The position numbers and the translations under genes were made by a program. This document shows positions 25,034 through 33,647 of a DNA stretch of 64,000 bases, in pieces; positions within the stretch are counted from its first letter, which is position 1; every line of letters starts with the position of its first letter. This stretch comes from Affinundibacterium baiyunense. GTDB taxonomy: Bacteria; Pseudomonadota; Gammaproteobacteria; Burkholderiales; Burkholderiaceae_D. The stretch covers positions 173,984 to 237,983 of the forward strand of contig NZ_JAGSPM010000005.1 in the NCBI RefSeq assembly GCF_018139645.1. Direction: 5' to 3'. The notes beneath the pieces are model-generated. The model made no database searches. It was not told where the DNA came from and worked only from the letters and a program-made list of their open reading frames with translations.

Positions 25034-26071
25034 ATGAAAATAAAAAAAGAGGAACAATTCACAGAATTATTGATTCCAGACTGCTGCAATTTAGGAATCG
25101 TTGTTCGTGTCTTGGTGTCTGCCAATTTGCTGGTGTTGCTAGTGCTACTAGCCCGAGGGCAAGGTTGGGCGCCGAGTTTTCAGGATTTCGTCGAAACCTC
25201 GATGTTGGTGGAATCGATTTGCTTACTTTCTTTATTATTTTTATGTGGCTTCAGACGCGTGTTAGAGCGCGAGCCTGCGTCAGCCTGGATGCAAAGGATC
25301 GTCTGTGGCACAGTGCCAGCCTTAGTTTGTTATGTGGTGATATTTATTCTGGGCGATCTTGAGTGGTTTGCCTATAGTTTCCCGAATTTGGACATGCTGT
25401 TGTCGGTCATGTTTTGTTTTTTGATTGGATTGGGATATCAACATTATTTTGAATTGCGTACCAAAGCATTTTCACCGGCGCTCGGTGAAGCACGTTTGCA
25501 AGCCTTGCAAGCGCGAATTCGTCCGCATTTTTTATTTAATAGTTTAAACGCGGTGTTATCTCTAATCCGTACCGAGCCTCGTCGCGCCGAGACCGCTTTA
25601 GAAGATTTGGCTGATCTGTTTCGCGCTTTGCTGCGCGACACCAGAAATATGTCGACCTTGGCAGATGAAATTACCCTGTGTCAGCAGTATTTGGCAATTG
25701 AAAAAATTCGACTGGGCGAGCGACTTCAAGTTGACTGGCAGCTTCAGGACCTTCAGCAAGATGCGCTTGGTACGACAAAGATACCGGCTTTGTTGTTACA
25801 ACCACTGCTAGAGAATGCGATTCATTATGGTGTAGAGCCAGCCAAACAAATGTCACCTGTGTCTATTTCGATTCAAAAAAGCTTGGATAAAATTGAAGTC
25901 AAAGTGATAAACAATTATGATCTTCATGCGCAGCCTTCAAAAGGCAATCACATGGCATTGGACAATATACGACAGCGTTTGAAGCTGCTGTACGATATTG
26001 AGGCACAGTTACAAACCACTCAAACTGAAGATCAGTTTGTGGTGCAATTGATTTTTCCCGATAAAACTTAA
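25034..26071 (+). CDS. LytS/AlgZ-type sensor histidine kinase
   Basis: A 345-residue membrane kinase. Residues about 20-140 contain four hydrophobic segments; then comes the His_kinase (PF06580-type) domain with the phospho-acceptor in IRPHFLFNSLNAVLSLI and an ATPase part with LLQPLLENAIHYGV. No HisKA dimerisation box is present, as expected for the LytS/AlgZ class. The response-regulator gene follows 21 nt downstream. Position next to argH fits the AlgZ/FimS orthologue, but the signal is unknown. Confidence 0.9.
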   Translation: MKIKKEEQFTELLIPDCCNLGIVVRVLVSANLLVLLVLLARGQGWAPSFQDFVETSMLVESICLLSLLFLCGFRRVLEREPASAWMQRIVCGTVPALVCYVVIFILGDLEWFAYSFPNLDMLLSVMFCFLIGLGYQHYFELRTKAFSPALGEARLQALQARIRPHFLFNSLNAVLSLIRTEPRRAETALEDLADLFRALLRDTRNMSTLADEITLCQQYLAIEKIRLGERLQVDWQLQDLQQDALGTTKIPALLLQPLLENAIHYGVEPAKQMSPVSISIQKSLDKIEVKVINNYDLHAQPSKGNHMALDNIRQRLKLLYDIEAQLQTTQTEDQFVVQLIFPDKT

Positions 26072-26092
26072 TCTCGACTTAATTGAGTGACG

Positions 26093-26914
26093 ATGACTTC
26101 TCTACGTATTTTGATTGTGGATGATGAAGCTCCCGCCAGAGCGCGCATGAAAACTTTAATTGGCGATATACAAGCGCATTGCCAATGCGAATTGCTGGCC
26201 GAAGCTGAAGACGGGCAAGCCGCACTCGATTTGATTGTAGAACAACAACCCGACGTTGTCTTGCTTGATGTTCAAATGCCCGGTATGACAGGCATTGAGT
26301 TAGCGCAGCACATCGCTGATGCAGAGTTAAGCGTGCGTCCTTCTATCGTATTCGTCACAGCTTATGATGAATATGCATTGCAAGCATTTGAAGTACATGC
26401 GATGGACTATTTGTTAAAGCCTGTTAAAGCCGCAAGGCTACAGGATGCCTTGATTCGCATTCACGCATTTCGACAGCAAAACAGCGCACAAATGCAGCAA
26501 GAGAAGTTACGTGAATCGCTGAAAACTATCCCGAAGCGTCGACAAAATTTTTCTGTATTAGAAAAAAATCGGGTGCTACTGATTCCGGTTCGGGAAGTTT
26601 TATTTTTGAAAGCGGAGCAGAAGTATGTGACGATACAAACTTCGTCTCGTGCTTATTTGACTGAGGAATCTTTGGTATCCATTGAAGCTGAATTGGGCGA
26701 GGTATTTGTGCGTGCGCATAGAAATGCATTGGTCGCTAGAAACGCGATTCTTGGCGTTGAGCGGGCGGTGCACATTAGTGAAGCAGATGTGGATGGAGAT
26801 AAAAACGAATCAGAAAAAGTCGTCGATAGTTGGCAGGTCATTGTACGCGGTTCCGATGAGCGTTTGCCGATTTCGCGTCGACAATGGCCGCTAATTAAAA
26901 CCTTGGTGCGATGA
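26093..26914 (+). CDS. LytTR response regulator (AlgR-like)
   Basis: About 273 residues from the ATG at 26093 (a GTG two codons earlier is also possible). The receiver domain starts LRILIVDDEAPARAR, has the phospho-Asp in VVLLDVQMPGMTG and the Lys in MDYLLKPV. The C-terminal LytTR DNA-binding domain (about 170-273) shows LIPVREVLFLKAEQKYVTI and FVRAHRNALVARNAI. It pairs with the LytS-like kinase directly upstream. Targets are unknown; LytTR factors bind imperfect direct repeats spaced about two helical turns. Confidence 0.92.
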   Translation: MTSLRILIVDDEAPARARMKTLIGDIQAHCQCELLAEAEDGQAALDLIVEQQPDVVLLDVQMPGMTGIELAQHIADAELSVRPSIVFVTAYDEYALQAFEVHAMDYLLKPVKAARLQDALIRIHAFRQQNSAQMQQEKLRESLKTIPKRRQNFSVLEKNRVLLIPVREVLFLKAEQKYVTIQTSSRAYLTEESLVSIEAELGEVFVRAHRNALVARNAILGVERAVHISEADVDGDKNESEKVVDSWQVIVRGSDERLPISRRQWPLIKTLVR

Positions 26915-27057
26915 CTAGAAGTGCTTTTGCTGATTCATTGGTGACCTGTCAATGCAGTGACATGATATAGAAGTTGACACATTGTCTGGGTTTAGCGGAC
27001 GTAAGCTAAATCGCGTTGGGTAATATCGTGAACGAATTGTTTCTAGCGAGGCAAAAC

Positions 27058-28905
27058 ATGCATGCGAATATCGATCCAGTGGATGTCGTGCACGCGCAAG
27101 AAGGTCGAGACCGAATTCAAATTAATGAAGTTGGCATTCAACTACTTTATGGCATCGCCATTACAGCATTCTTTGCGTGTGTCGCTGCATTCTTCGCAAA
27201 TCTGTATTTTGGTAAGGGGATCGGTAATTGGGGCGCGATTGCCGGTACGGTTATTTCTGCATTAGTAGTACATTTTTTGCGACGCAAGCGAGTGAAGTTT
27301 GCTCTGATGATGATACTTTGGGGCTTTGCGCTGATTCCTATTGTGTTTGGCTTCCGTACTTTTGGTTTTAATGCGCCCGGCATTGTTTGTGTTCCGATTT
27401 CAATTATGGCGGCGAGTTGGGCTTTATCAGTACGTCATGCCATTGCGATGACCGCAAGCGCTTGTTTAGCTTGCGTTGCTTATTATTTGTTCATTCAGTA
27501 CGGTGTGATTGTTCCCGTTCAACCAGATTTGTTGGCACGATTGTTAATTTTAATCGGCGTCTTGATTATCGCTTTGCTACTCGGTTTGGTCGGTGTTTGG
27601 GCATTGCGTCATGAATTCACAAGAGTACATGAATTGGCGGCATCCTTAGATCTGAAAGCGCAGGAATTAAGTCGCTCAGAAGCCTCGTTTTCTGCGCTAT
27701 TTTTATCTAATCCTTTGCCCTCGATTTCTGGAAATATTGATGGTCAATTGATCGATGTGAATCACGCGTTTATTAGTGACTTTGGATATACCCGTGAACA
27801 ATTATTGCACCAATCTATTAATAGCTTACGTATTTTTGAAAGTGAGGATCAGCGTAAAATCATTGCGCGCCAAACACTAGGTAAAGGCGTGATTGGTTAT
27901 CCAGTGATGATGCGATTAGCGAGCGGCGAATTACGAAATTTCCTGGTGAGCACAGCGACTTTTGAGTTGTCTGGCGGCTGGCGATTTGTGGCGTCTTTCT
28001 TGGATCAAACCGATCGCTTAGCGGCCGAACAAGCACAGCATGTCTTGAACGTGGAATTAGAGCAGCGTGTAGAAACTAGAACGACAGAATTAAGTGAAGC
28101 GCTGCAATCTTTAAAACGTACACAAAGTGAACTAGTACAGTCCGAGAAGTTAGCCTCTTTGGGATCGACGGTGGCTGGTATCGCACATGAACTTAATACA
28201 CCGGTTGGGAATGCCTTGATGGTGGCTAGTGCATTGCAAGATCAACGGGAGCAGTTTGAAGCTGGCTTAGATGGTGGTTTGTCGCGTTCACATCTCAATC
28301 AATTTTTATCGCACCTACATGATTCCGCGGATATTTTGAATCGCAATCTAAGTAGAACTGCCGACTTAATTAATAGTTTTAAGCAAGTTGCAGTCGACCA
28401 AACCAGTGAGCAAAGGCGGCGTTTTAGTTTGCACGAAGTTGCACGAGAAGTGGTGGTGACCTTAAGCCCAACTTTGCGTAAGACTTCGCATCAGTTCATC
28501 AATCAAGTGCTTGAGGGGATCTTGCTTGATAGTTTTCCTGGCCCTTTAGAACAAGTGTTGATGAATCTTACCAACAATGCTCTGCGTCACGGATTTGAGG
28601 GGCGTCAAAATGGACGTATTTTGTTACAAGCAGATTTGCTGCCAGAGAATTGGGTACGCATCCTTTTTCAAGATGATGGCGTGGGTATCAGTGAGCAGAA
28701 CTTGCAGAAAATATTTGATCCATTTTTCACGACAAAATTGGGGCAGGGCGGTTCTGGTTTGGGATTAAGTATTGCCTACAATATTGTCACCGCGATGTTG
28801 GGCGGACGAATCGAGGTGACAAGTGAGCTTGGGAAGGGCACAACGTTTACGATAGAAATTCCGCTCACCGCCAGCGTGGAGCCAGCGGTTAATTCAGCAA
28901 GTTAG
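27058..28905 (+). CDS. PAS-containing membrane sensor histidine kinase
   Basis: The ATG at 27058 is preferred because GAGG lies about 8 nt upstream; the open frame extends to a TTG at 27016. The product has 615 residues: six hydrophobic segments (about 25-195), a PAS domain (about 215-320, SGNIDGQLIDVNHAFISDFGYT), a coiled linker, HisKA-like phospho-acceptor AGIAHELNTPVGNALM, and an ATPase domain with QVLMNLTNNALRHG, DDGVGI and GGSGLGLSIAYN. No receiver is attached and no regulator gene follows. It sits where hemC often follows algR in related genomes. Confidence 0.9.
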   Translation: MHANIDPVDVVHAQEGRDRIQINEVGIQLLYGIAITAFFACVAAFFANLYFGKGIGNWGAIAGTVISALVVHFLRRKRVKFALMMILWGFALIPIVFGFRTFGFNAPGIVCVPISIMAASWALSVRHAIAMTASACLACVAYYLFIQYGVIVPVQPDLLARLLILIGVLIIALLLGLVGVWALRHEFTRVHELAASLDLKAQELSRSEASFSALFLSNPLPSISGNIDGQLIDVNHAFISDFGYTREQLLHQSINSLRIFESEDQRKIIARQTLGKGVIGYPVMMRLASGELRNFLVSTATFELSGGWRFVASFLDQTDRLAAEQAQHVLNVELEQRVETRTTELSEALQSLKRTQSELVQSEKLASLGSTVAGIAHELNTPVGNALMVASALQDQREQFEAGLDGGLSRSHLNQFLSHLHDSADILNRNLSRTADLINSFKQVAVDQTSEQRRRFSLHEVAREVVVTLSPTLRKTSHQFINQVLEGILLDSFPGPLEQVLMNLTNNALRHGFEGRQNGRILLQADLLPENWVRILFQDDGVGISEQNLQKIFDPFFTTKLGQGGSGLGLSIAYNIVTAMLGGRIEVTSELGKGTTFTIEIPLTASVEPAVNSAS

Positions 28906-28935
28906 GCCTTCTATCAAAATGGAAACACCGATAGC

Positions 28936-30318
28936 TTAGCAAGCCGCGTGATTGACGGTGACCACGTGAATCGCTAACCCGCCCAACGACGTTTCTTTGT
29001 ATTTAGCTTGCATATCATAGCCCGTAACCCGCATGGTTTCGATGACTTGATCGAGACTGACATGATGGGTGCCGTCACTCTTTAAGGCTAGTGATGCCGC
29101 CGTAATCGCTTTCACCGCGCCCATGCCATTGCGTTCGATACAAGGAATTTGTACCAAACCACCAATCGGGTCGCAAGTCATGCCCAGATGGTGCTCAATG
29201 CCGATTTCAGCCGCTGATTCGATTTGCTCATTGCTACCACCTAGCGCCGCCGTTAAGCCTGCTGCCGCCATGGCGCAGGCTACACCGACTTCACCCTGAC
29301 AGCCGATTTCAGCACCAGAGATCGAGGCGTTTTTCTTACACAGCATACCGATAGCGGCTGCGACTAACATGAAGTCGCGAATACCTTTGACAGGATCGCT
29401 CGGGTGACAATCTTGTGAATAGTATTTGATGATGGCAGGAATAATTCCTGCTGCACCATTGGTTGGTGCGGTGACGACACGACCGCCAGCGGCATTTTCT
29501 TCATTGACCGCCATCGCATACAAACTTACTTTATGCATGCCATCGTGCGGCAAACTATTGTGTGTTTCATTGGCGGTGAGCCAGAGTTTGGCGGCGCGAC
29601 GTTGTACATGCAAGCCACCTGGTAACTCGCCAGTGATTTTTAAGCCGCGCTCTATGCAAGAATTCATCACTTCCCAGATTTTGTCTAGGCCTGCATCTAG
29701 CTCGACTTCGCTACAATGACTCAGTTCGTTTGCACGCAATAAAGCTGCCAACGATAATCCAGTTGCTTTACCATGCGCCAGTAATTCAGCCATGGTGCCG
29801 AATGGATAGGGAACACTCACCGATGGCGTGATCACTGAGTTCGCGTTGTTATTCAGTTCTTCTTCGGTGTAGATAAAGCCGCCGCCAGTTGAATAGAATG
29901 TTTGACTATGGGTGCTGCCATCTTGGCGGGTGAGGGTAAAGCTTAATCCGTTTGGGTGACCTGGCAATACTTCCTTTTTGTGCCAAAGTACATCGTCCAG
30001 GATATCGAAGTCGACTTTGACTTGACCTAACAAGTGCATGACGCCTGATTGGGCGAGTTCAGATAGTTTGTCTTCGACGGTATCGGGAGCGACGTCTTGC
30101 GGTGTTTCTCCCATTAAACCAAGTAATACAGCTTTGTCAGTGGCATGCCCCAAGCCTGTTAATGCAAGTGAACCATATAAGGCCACTTGCACTTTGCGTG
30201 CTTGATCTAAATTTGGACATTCCAGCAAAAAACGACGCGCTGCAATCATCGGTCCAACCGTATGAGAACTCGATGGACCAACACCAATTTTAAACAGATC
30301 AAACACACGCATATCCAT
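28936..30318 (-). CDS. sdaA: L-serine dehydratase (iron-sulfur, single chain)
   Basis: Deaminates L-serine to pyruvate with a [4Fe-4S] cluster. The 460-residue chain fuses the beta and alpha parts: DLFKIGVGPSSSHTVGPM at the N-terminus, and GAEIGCQGEVGVACAMAAAG and MTCDPIGGLVQIPCIERN with the cluster cysteines. AAGG precedes the ATG by about 11 nt. It follows the threonine dehydrogenase gene by 94 nt on the same strand, so kbl-tdh-sdaA may be one threonine/glycine/serine degradation unit. Confidence 0.96.
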   Translation of the reverse strand: MDMRVFDLFKIGVGPSSSHTVGPMIAARRFLLECPNLDQARKVQVALYGSLALTGLGHATDKAVLLGLMGETPQDVAPDTVEDKLSELAQSGVMHLLGQVKVDFDILDDVLWHKKEVLPGHPNGLSFTLTRQDGSTHSQTFYSTGGGFIYTEEELNNNANSVITPSVSVPYPFGTMAELLAHGKATGLSLAALLRANELSHCSEVELDAGLDKIWEVMNSCIERGLKITGELPGGLHVQRRAAKLWLTANETHNSLPHDGMHKVSLYAMAVNEENAAGGRVVTAPTNGAAGIIPAIIKYYSQDCHPSDPVKGIRDFMLVAAAIGMLCKKNASISGAEIGCQGEVGVACAMAAAGLTAALGGSNEQIESAAEIGIEHHLGMTCDPIGGLVQIPCIERNGMGAVKAITAASLALKSDGTHHVSLDQVIETMRVTGYDMQAKYKETSLGGLAIHVVTVNHAAC

Positions 30319-30412
30319 GCCAATATTCCTTATTTTGAGACCATAGTAGTCAAGCTTTTATCGATAAAACGATCTCTAATTAGAACAATACACATGACGC
30401 CGTTTATTCCAA

Positions 30413-31363
30413 TTAATTGGCGACTTTCACGTTCTTTAACATGTCAGTGACCAACGCAGGGAGATCAATTTCTGCCTTCCAGCCCCAATCTTGATAAGCG
30501 GCCTCATCATTCAAACTTTGTGGCCAACTTGCCGCGATTGCCTGGCGGCTATCCGGGGCGTAGTGTACCTGAAAGTTTGGTAGGCTTTTAGTGATTTCAC
30601 TTGTGAGTTCTTGTGGGTTAAAGCTCATACCACTGACGTTATAAGATGAACGGATTTTGATGTTTTCGGCAGGTGCTTCCACCAAACTAATCGTCGCACG
30701 AATCGCATCAGGCATGTAGATCATTGGCAGTGATTGTTGCGCTTCGAGGAAGCATGAATAGACTTCGCCCTTCAAGGCAGAATGGAAAATTGCGATCGCA
30801 TAATCGGTCGTGCCGCCACCTGGAGGCGACTTGTAGCTGATGATGCCAGGGTAGCGAATACTGCGCACATCAACATTGTATTTCTGGAAGTAATATTCAC
30901 ACAGCCGTTCACCAGCTAACTTGCTGATGCCATAAATAGTGTTCGGGTCCATCACCGTGTATTGCGGCGTGTTGACAGCTTCGGTGTTAGGTCCGAAAGC
31001 GGCAATCGAGGATGGCCAGAAAACTTTGAGAGGTTTGCCAGCTTCGCCACGAATACGTGCTAGTTCTAAAATATTCAACAAGCCATCCATGTTCAATGTC
31101 CAAGCTTTCAATGGCGCTTTTTCACCAGTAGCAGACAATAGCGCTGCCAGTTGATAGACTTGGGTGATGTCGTACTTGTCGTGAATTTCTGCAAGGCGAT
31201 CGGCATTCAACACATCAACTACTTCGTAGATTTTTGCACCGTACAAACTGGCTGGACTAATATCCGCAGCAATTACATTATCCGCCCCATGTTTAGCGGC
31301 TAGAGCATCGACTAATTCACTACCGATTTGACCGTTCGCACCGATGACTAAAATTCGTTCCAT
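30413..31363 (-). CDS. tdh: L-threonine 3-dehydrogenase, SDR (epimerase-like) type
   Basis: A 316-residue NAD-dependent extended SDR. It has the Rossmann GANGQIGSELV at the N-terminus, WPSSIAAFGP and the catalytic YGISKLAGERL, and the substrate-loop segment around DYAIAIFH. This is the SDR form of threonine dehydrogenase known from Cupriavidus, trypanosomes and animals, not the zinc MDR form of E. coli. Placement 84 nt downstream of kbl supports the role: Tdh oxidises threonine to 2-amino-3-ketobutyrate, which Kbl cleaves with CoA to glycine and acetyl-CoA. Confidence 0.92.
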   Translation of the reverse strand: MERILVIGANGQIGSELVDALAAKHGADNVIAADISPASLYGAKIYEVVDVLNADRLAEIHDKYDITQVYQLAALLSATGEKAPLKAWTLNMDGLLNILELARIRGEAGKPLKVFWPSSIAAFGPNTEAVNTPQYTVMDPNTIYGISKLAGERLCEYYFQKYNVDVRSIRYPGIISYKSPPGGGTTDYAIAIFHSALKGEVYSCFLEAQQSLPMIYMPDAIRATISLVEAPAENIKIRSSYNVSGMSFNPQELTSEITKSLPNFQVHYAPDSRQAIAASWPQSLNDEAAYQDWGWKAEIDLPALVTDMLKNVKVAN

Positions 31364-31447
31364 TTTCTTTCCTTACTAATTTTACTATTCTTACTATTCG
31401 ATTGACTGTTTTATTGCCGCAGAGATGTAGCAGTGATTTTTAGAGAT

Positions 31448-32647
31448 TTACTTAATTAAACCCAACTCACGACCTGCTTGCGCAAACGCGGCGAGTGCAG
31501 TTTGCAATTGTTCTTTGGTGTGTGCCGCCGATAATTGCACGCGGACACGCGCTTGTCCCATAGGTACGACTGGATAAAAGAAACCAGTAACAAAAACGCC
31601 GAGTTCGTACATGCGCGCCGCAAACTTTTGTGCGACTGGTGCATCAAATAACATCACCGGCACCACAGGGTGTGTACCAGGCTTGATGGTGAATCCTAGT
31701 GCTTGGATTTCTTGACGGAAGAAAGCGGTGTTTTCATGCAAACGATCACGCAATTCAGTTGATTTCGACAGGCGCTCTAATACCGCTAGGGACGCACCAG
31801 CAATGGATGGCGCCAGCGTATTCGAGAATAAGTATGGACGCGATTTCTGACGCAAGGTATCGATGACTTCTTTACGCGCAGCGGTAAAACCACCCATCGC
31901 ACCACCTAAAGCTTTACCTAATGTGCCGGTAATAATATCGATGCGACCCATGACATTGTGATGTTCATGCGTACCACGACCGGTTTTACCAAGGAAGCCA
32001 GATGCGTGGCATTCGTCGATCATGACTAAGGCATCATATTTATCTGCCAGATCGCAAATTTTATCGAGCTGGGCGATCGTGCCGTCCATGGAGAACGCGC
32101 CATCAGTGACGATGATGCGATGGCGTTTATCGGCTGCCACTTGCAATTGTTTTTCCAGATCAGCCATGTCATTGTGGGTATAACGGAAACGTGCCGCCTT
32201 ACATAAACGAATACCATCAATGATGGAAGCGTGGTTCAAGGCATCAGAAATAATCGCATCGTTTTCATCGAACAAGGGTTCGAATACGCCACCATTTGCA
32301 TCAAATGCTGCAGCATACAAAATCGTGTCTTCCATTCCCAGAAAATCCGCAATCGCACGTTCAAGTTGTTTGTGTACAGTTTGCGTACCGCAGATGAAAC
32401 GTACTGACGATAAGCCATAGCCGTATTGCTCGGTGGCTTTGATCGATGCTTGCACAGTTGCTTCATCACCCGATAAGCCCAGATAGTTATTTGCACACAG
32501 ATTGATGAGTTGACGACCATCATCACATTGCACCAAGGAACCTTGACGCGATGAGATCACACGTTCTGGTTTGTACAAGCCTTGTTCACGCAAGCTATCC
32601 AGATTGCTGGCTAAACCTGTAAAAAATGAATTCTTCTTAGCGCTCAT
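31448..32647 (-). CDS. kbl: Glycine C-acetyltransferase (2-amino-3-ketobutyrate CoA ligase)
   Basis: PLP enzyme of the alpha-oxoamine synthase family, 399 residues. It has NLCANNYLGLSG near the N-terminus, VTDGAFSMDGTIAQL, MIDECHASGFLGKTGRGT, and the PLP lysine in ITGTLGKALGGAMGG. GGAG lies about 7 nt before the ATG. It works with the downstream SDR threonine dehydrogenase in threonine degradation. The divergent XRE-cupin regulator and operator-like repeats in the shared 181-bp gap suggest direct control. Confidence 0.96.
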   Translation of the reverse strand: MSAKKNSFFTGLASNLDSLREQGLYKPERVISSRQGSLVQCDDGRQLINLCANNYLGLSGDEATVQASIKATEQYGYGLSSVRFICGTQTVHKQLERAIADFLGMEDTILYAAAFDANGGVFEPLFDENDAIISDALNHASIIDGIRLCKAARFRYTHNDMADLEKQLQVAADKRHRIIVTDGAFSMDGTIAQLDKICDLADKYDALVMIDECHASGFLGKTGRGTHEHHNVMGRIDIITGTLGKALGGAMGGFTAARKEVIDTLRQKSRPYLFSNTLAPSIAGASLAVLERLSKSTELRDRLHENTAFFRQEIQALGFTIKPGTHPVVPVMLFDAPVAQKFAARMYELGVFVTGFFYPVVPMGQARVRVQLSAAHTKEQLQTALAAFAQAGRELGLIK

Positions 32648-32720
32648 GTTTGTCTCCTGAAAGGAAAGGGGCTTCTGGTATGATGGAAAAAGTTGGAATT
32701 TTCGTGTTAATTGTTACCTA

Positions 32721-32792
32721 TATCGACAATTCGATAAATCTACTGATTTATTTAAATATTCAATATATCGAACTAAAATTCAATATAGCGAA
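32721..32792. promoter_or_regulatory. Probable operators between kbl and the XRE-cupin regulator
   Basis: The gap contains a perfect inverted repeat TATCGA-CAAT-TCGATA (32721-32736) and two direct copies of ATTCAATAT(A/C-side)TCGAA: ATTCAATATATCGAA (32758-32772) and ATTCAATATAGCGAA (32778-32792), 20 bp apart with one mismatch. The shared core is TATCGA/TAGCGA. The spacing is about two helical turns and the whole lies in an AT-rich divergent promoter region. Autoregulation and control of kbl-tdh by the adjacent XRE protein is inferred. Confidence 0.6.
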
Positions 32793-32828
32793 TATTATCT
32801 AGGCTAATTTAATTTTGCAAGCGAAACT

Positions 32829-33416
32829 ATGAAAAAAGTGATTGCACCTGTGACAACGCCTGCCGCGCCACCTGAGGTCGGAGCAACTTTACAGCGTTTA
32901 CGGCTGGAAAGAGGGCTGACTTTGGAAGACTTATCCCGCACTGCGGGAGTATCCAAGTCGATGTTGTCGCAAATTGAGAGAGAAAAAGCCAATCCAACCA
33001 TTGCTGTGGCTTGGCGATTGGCGAATGCGCTTGGTATTGGAATGGCAGAGTTGCTCACCTCCGAGGCGCCCAAGGTTGATTTAATTCGTATGCTAGAGCC
33101 GCATGAGACACCAACTTTGCCAGGTGAGCATTCAGGCTACGTCTTGAAAATACTAGGGCCCATGGAATTGGCAGGGCGATTTGAATGGTATGAGTTGATT
33201 CTCGCGCCCGGTGGCGCTTTAGTCTCCAATCCTCATGACCCCGGCACCTCAGAGCATCTGACCTTGATTGCTGGCAGTATTGAAGTTGAGGTAGATGGCG
33301 CGAAGAAAAAGTTAAAAGTTGGTGGCACCGCCCGGTACGATGCAGACCGTACGCACGCGATCCGCAATATTGGCAAGACAGAGGCGAAAGCATTGATGGT
33401 GGTCACGCATCGCTAG
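32829..33416 (+). CDS. XRE-family regulator with C-terminal cupin domain
   Basis: A 195-residue transcription factor. Residues about 15-75 form a Cro/C1-type HTH (LRLERGLTLEDLSRTAGVSKS, then MLSQIEREKANPTIAVAWRL); residues about 115-190 form a cupin sensor domain (SNPHDPGTSEHLTLIAGSIEVEVDG). HTH-cupin proteins commonly sense small metabolites and control adjacent catabolic genes. It is divergent from kbl, and dyad sites fill the shared region, so threonine or a derived metabolite is a plausible signal (inference). Confidence 0.93.
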   Translation: MKKVIAPVTTPAAPPEVGATLQRLRLERGLTLEDLSRTAGVSKSMLSQIEREKANPTIAVAWRLANALGIGMAELLTSEAPKVDLIRMLEPHETPTLPGEHSGYVLKILGPMELAGRFEWYELILAPGGALVSNPHDPGTSEHLTLIAGSIEVEVDGAKKKLKVGGTARYDADRTHAIRNIGKTEAKALMVVTHR

Positions 33417-33429
33417 TCTTTGGCAAAAA

Positions 33430-33583
33430 AACAAATGAAAAAGTTTTTGCTTGGCTAGTCGATGTTTAGACGCTTTCTTTTCATTTGTTGATTGTTTCTG
33501 TCGGGCTGCCATCAGTTCTCCATGGATTCCATGGAAAATTTGCCGTTTCTTTACAGGAAATTCGCTTGCCGCCGAATTTCCTG
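33430..33583. other. Two hairpin-forming repeats between the XRE gene and thrC
   Basis: AACAAATGAAAA (33430-33441) and TTTTCATTTGTT (33478-33489) are a perfect 12-bp inverted repeat 36 nt apart. Further on CAGGAAATTCG (33554-33564) pairs over 11 bp with CGAATTTCCTG (33573-33583). The first starts 14 nt after the XRE stop and may end that transcript; the second lies in the thrC leader. Neither has a following T-tract. Confidence 0.4.
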
Positions 33584-33647
33584 CTGCAATGCAAGATATA
33601 ATTAAGTCGAATCCCTTCTTTGCTTACTTTTATCTTTATTCTCAATC

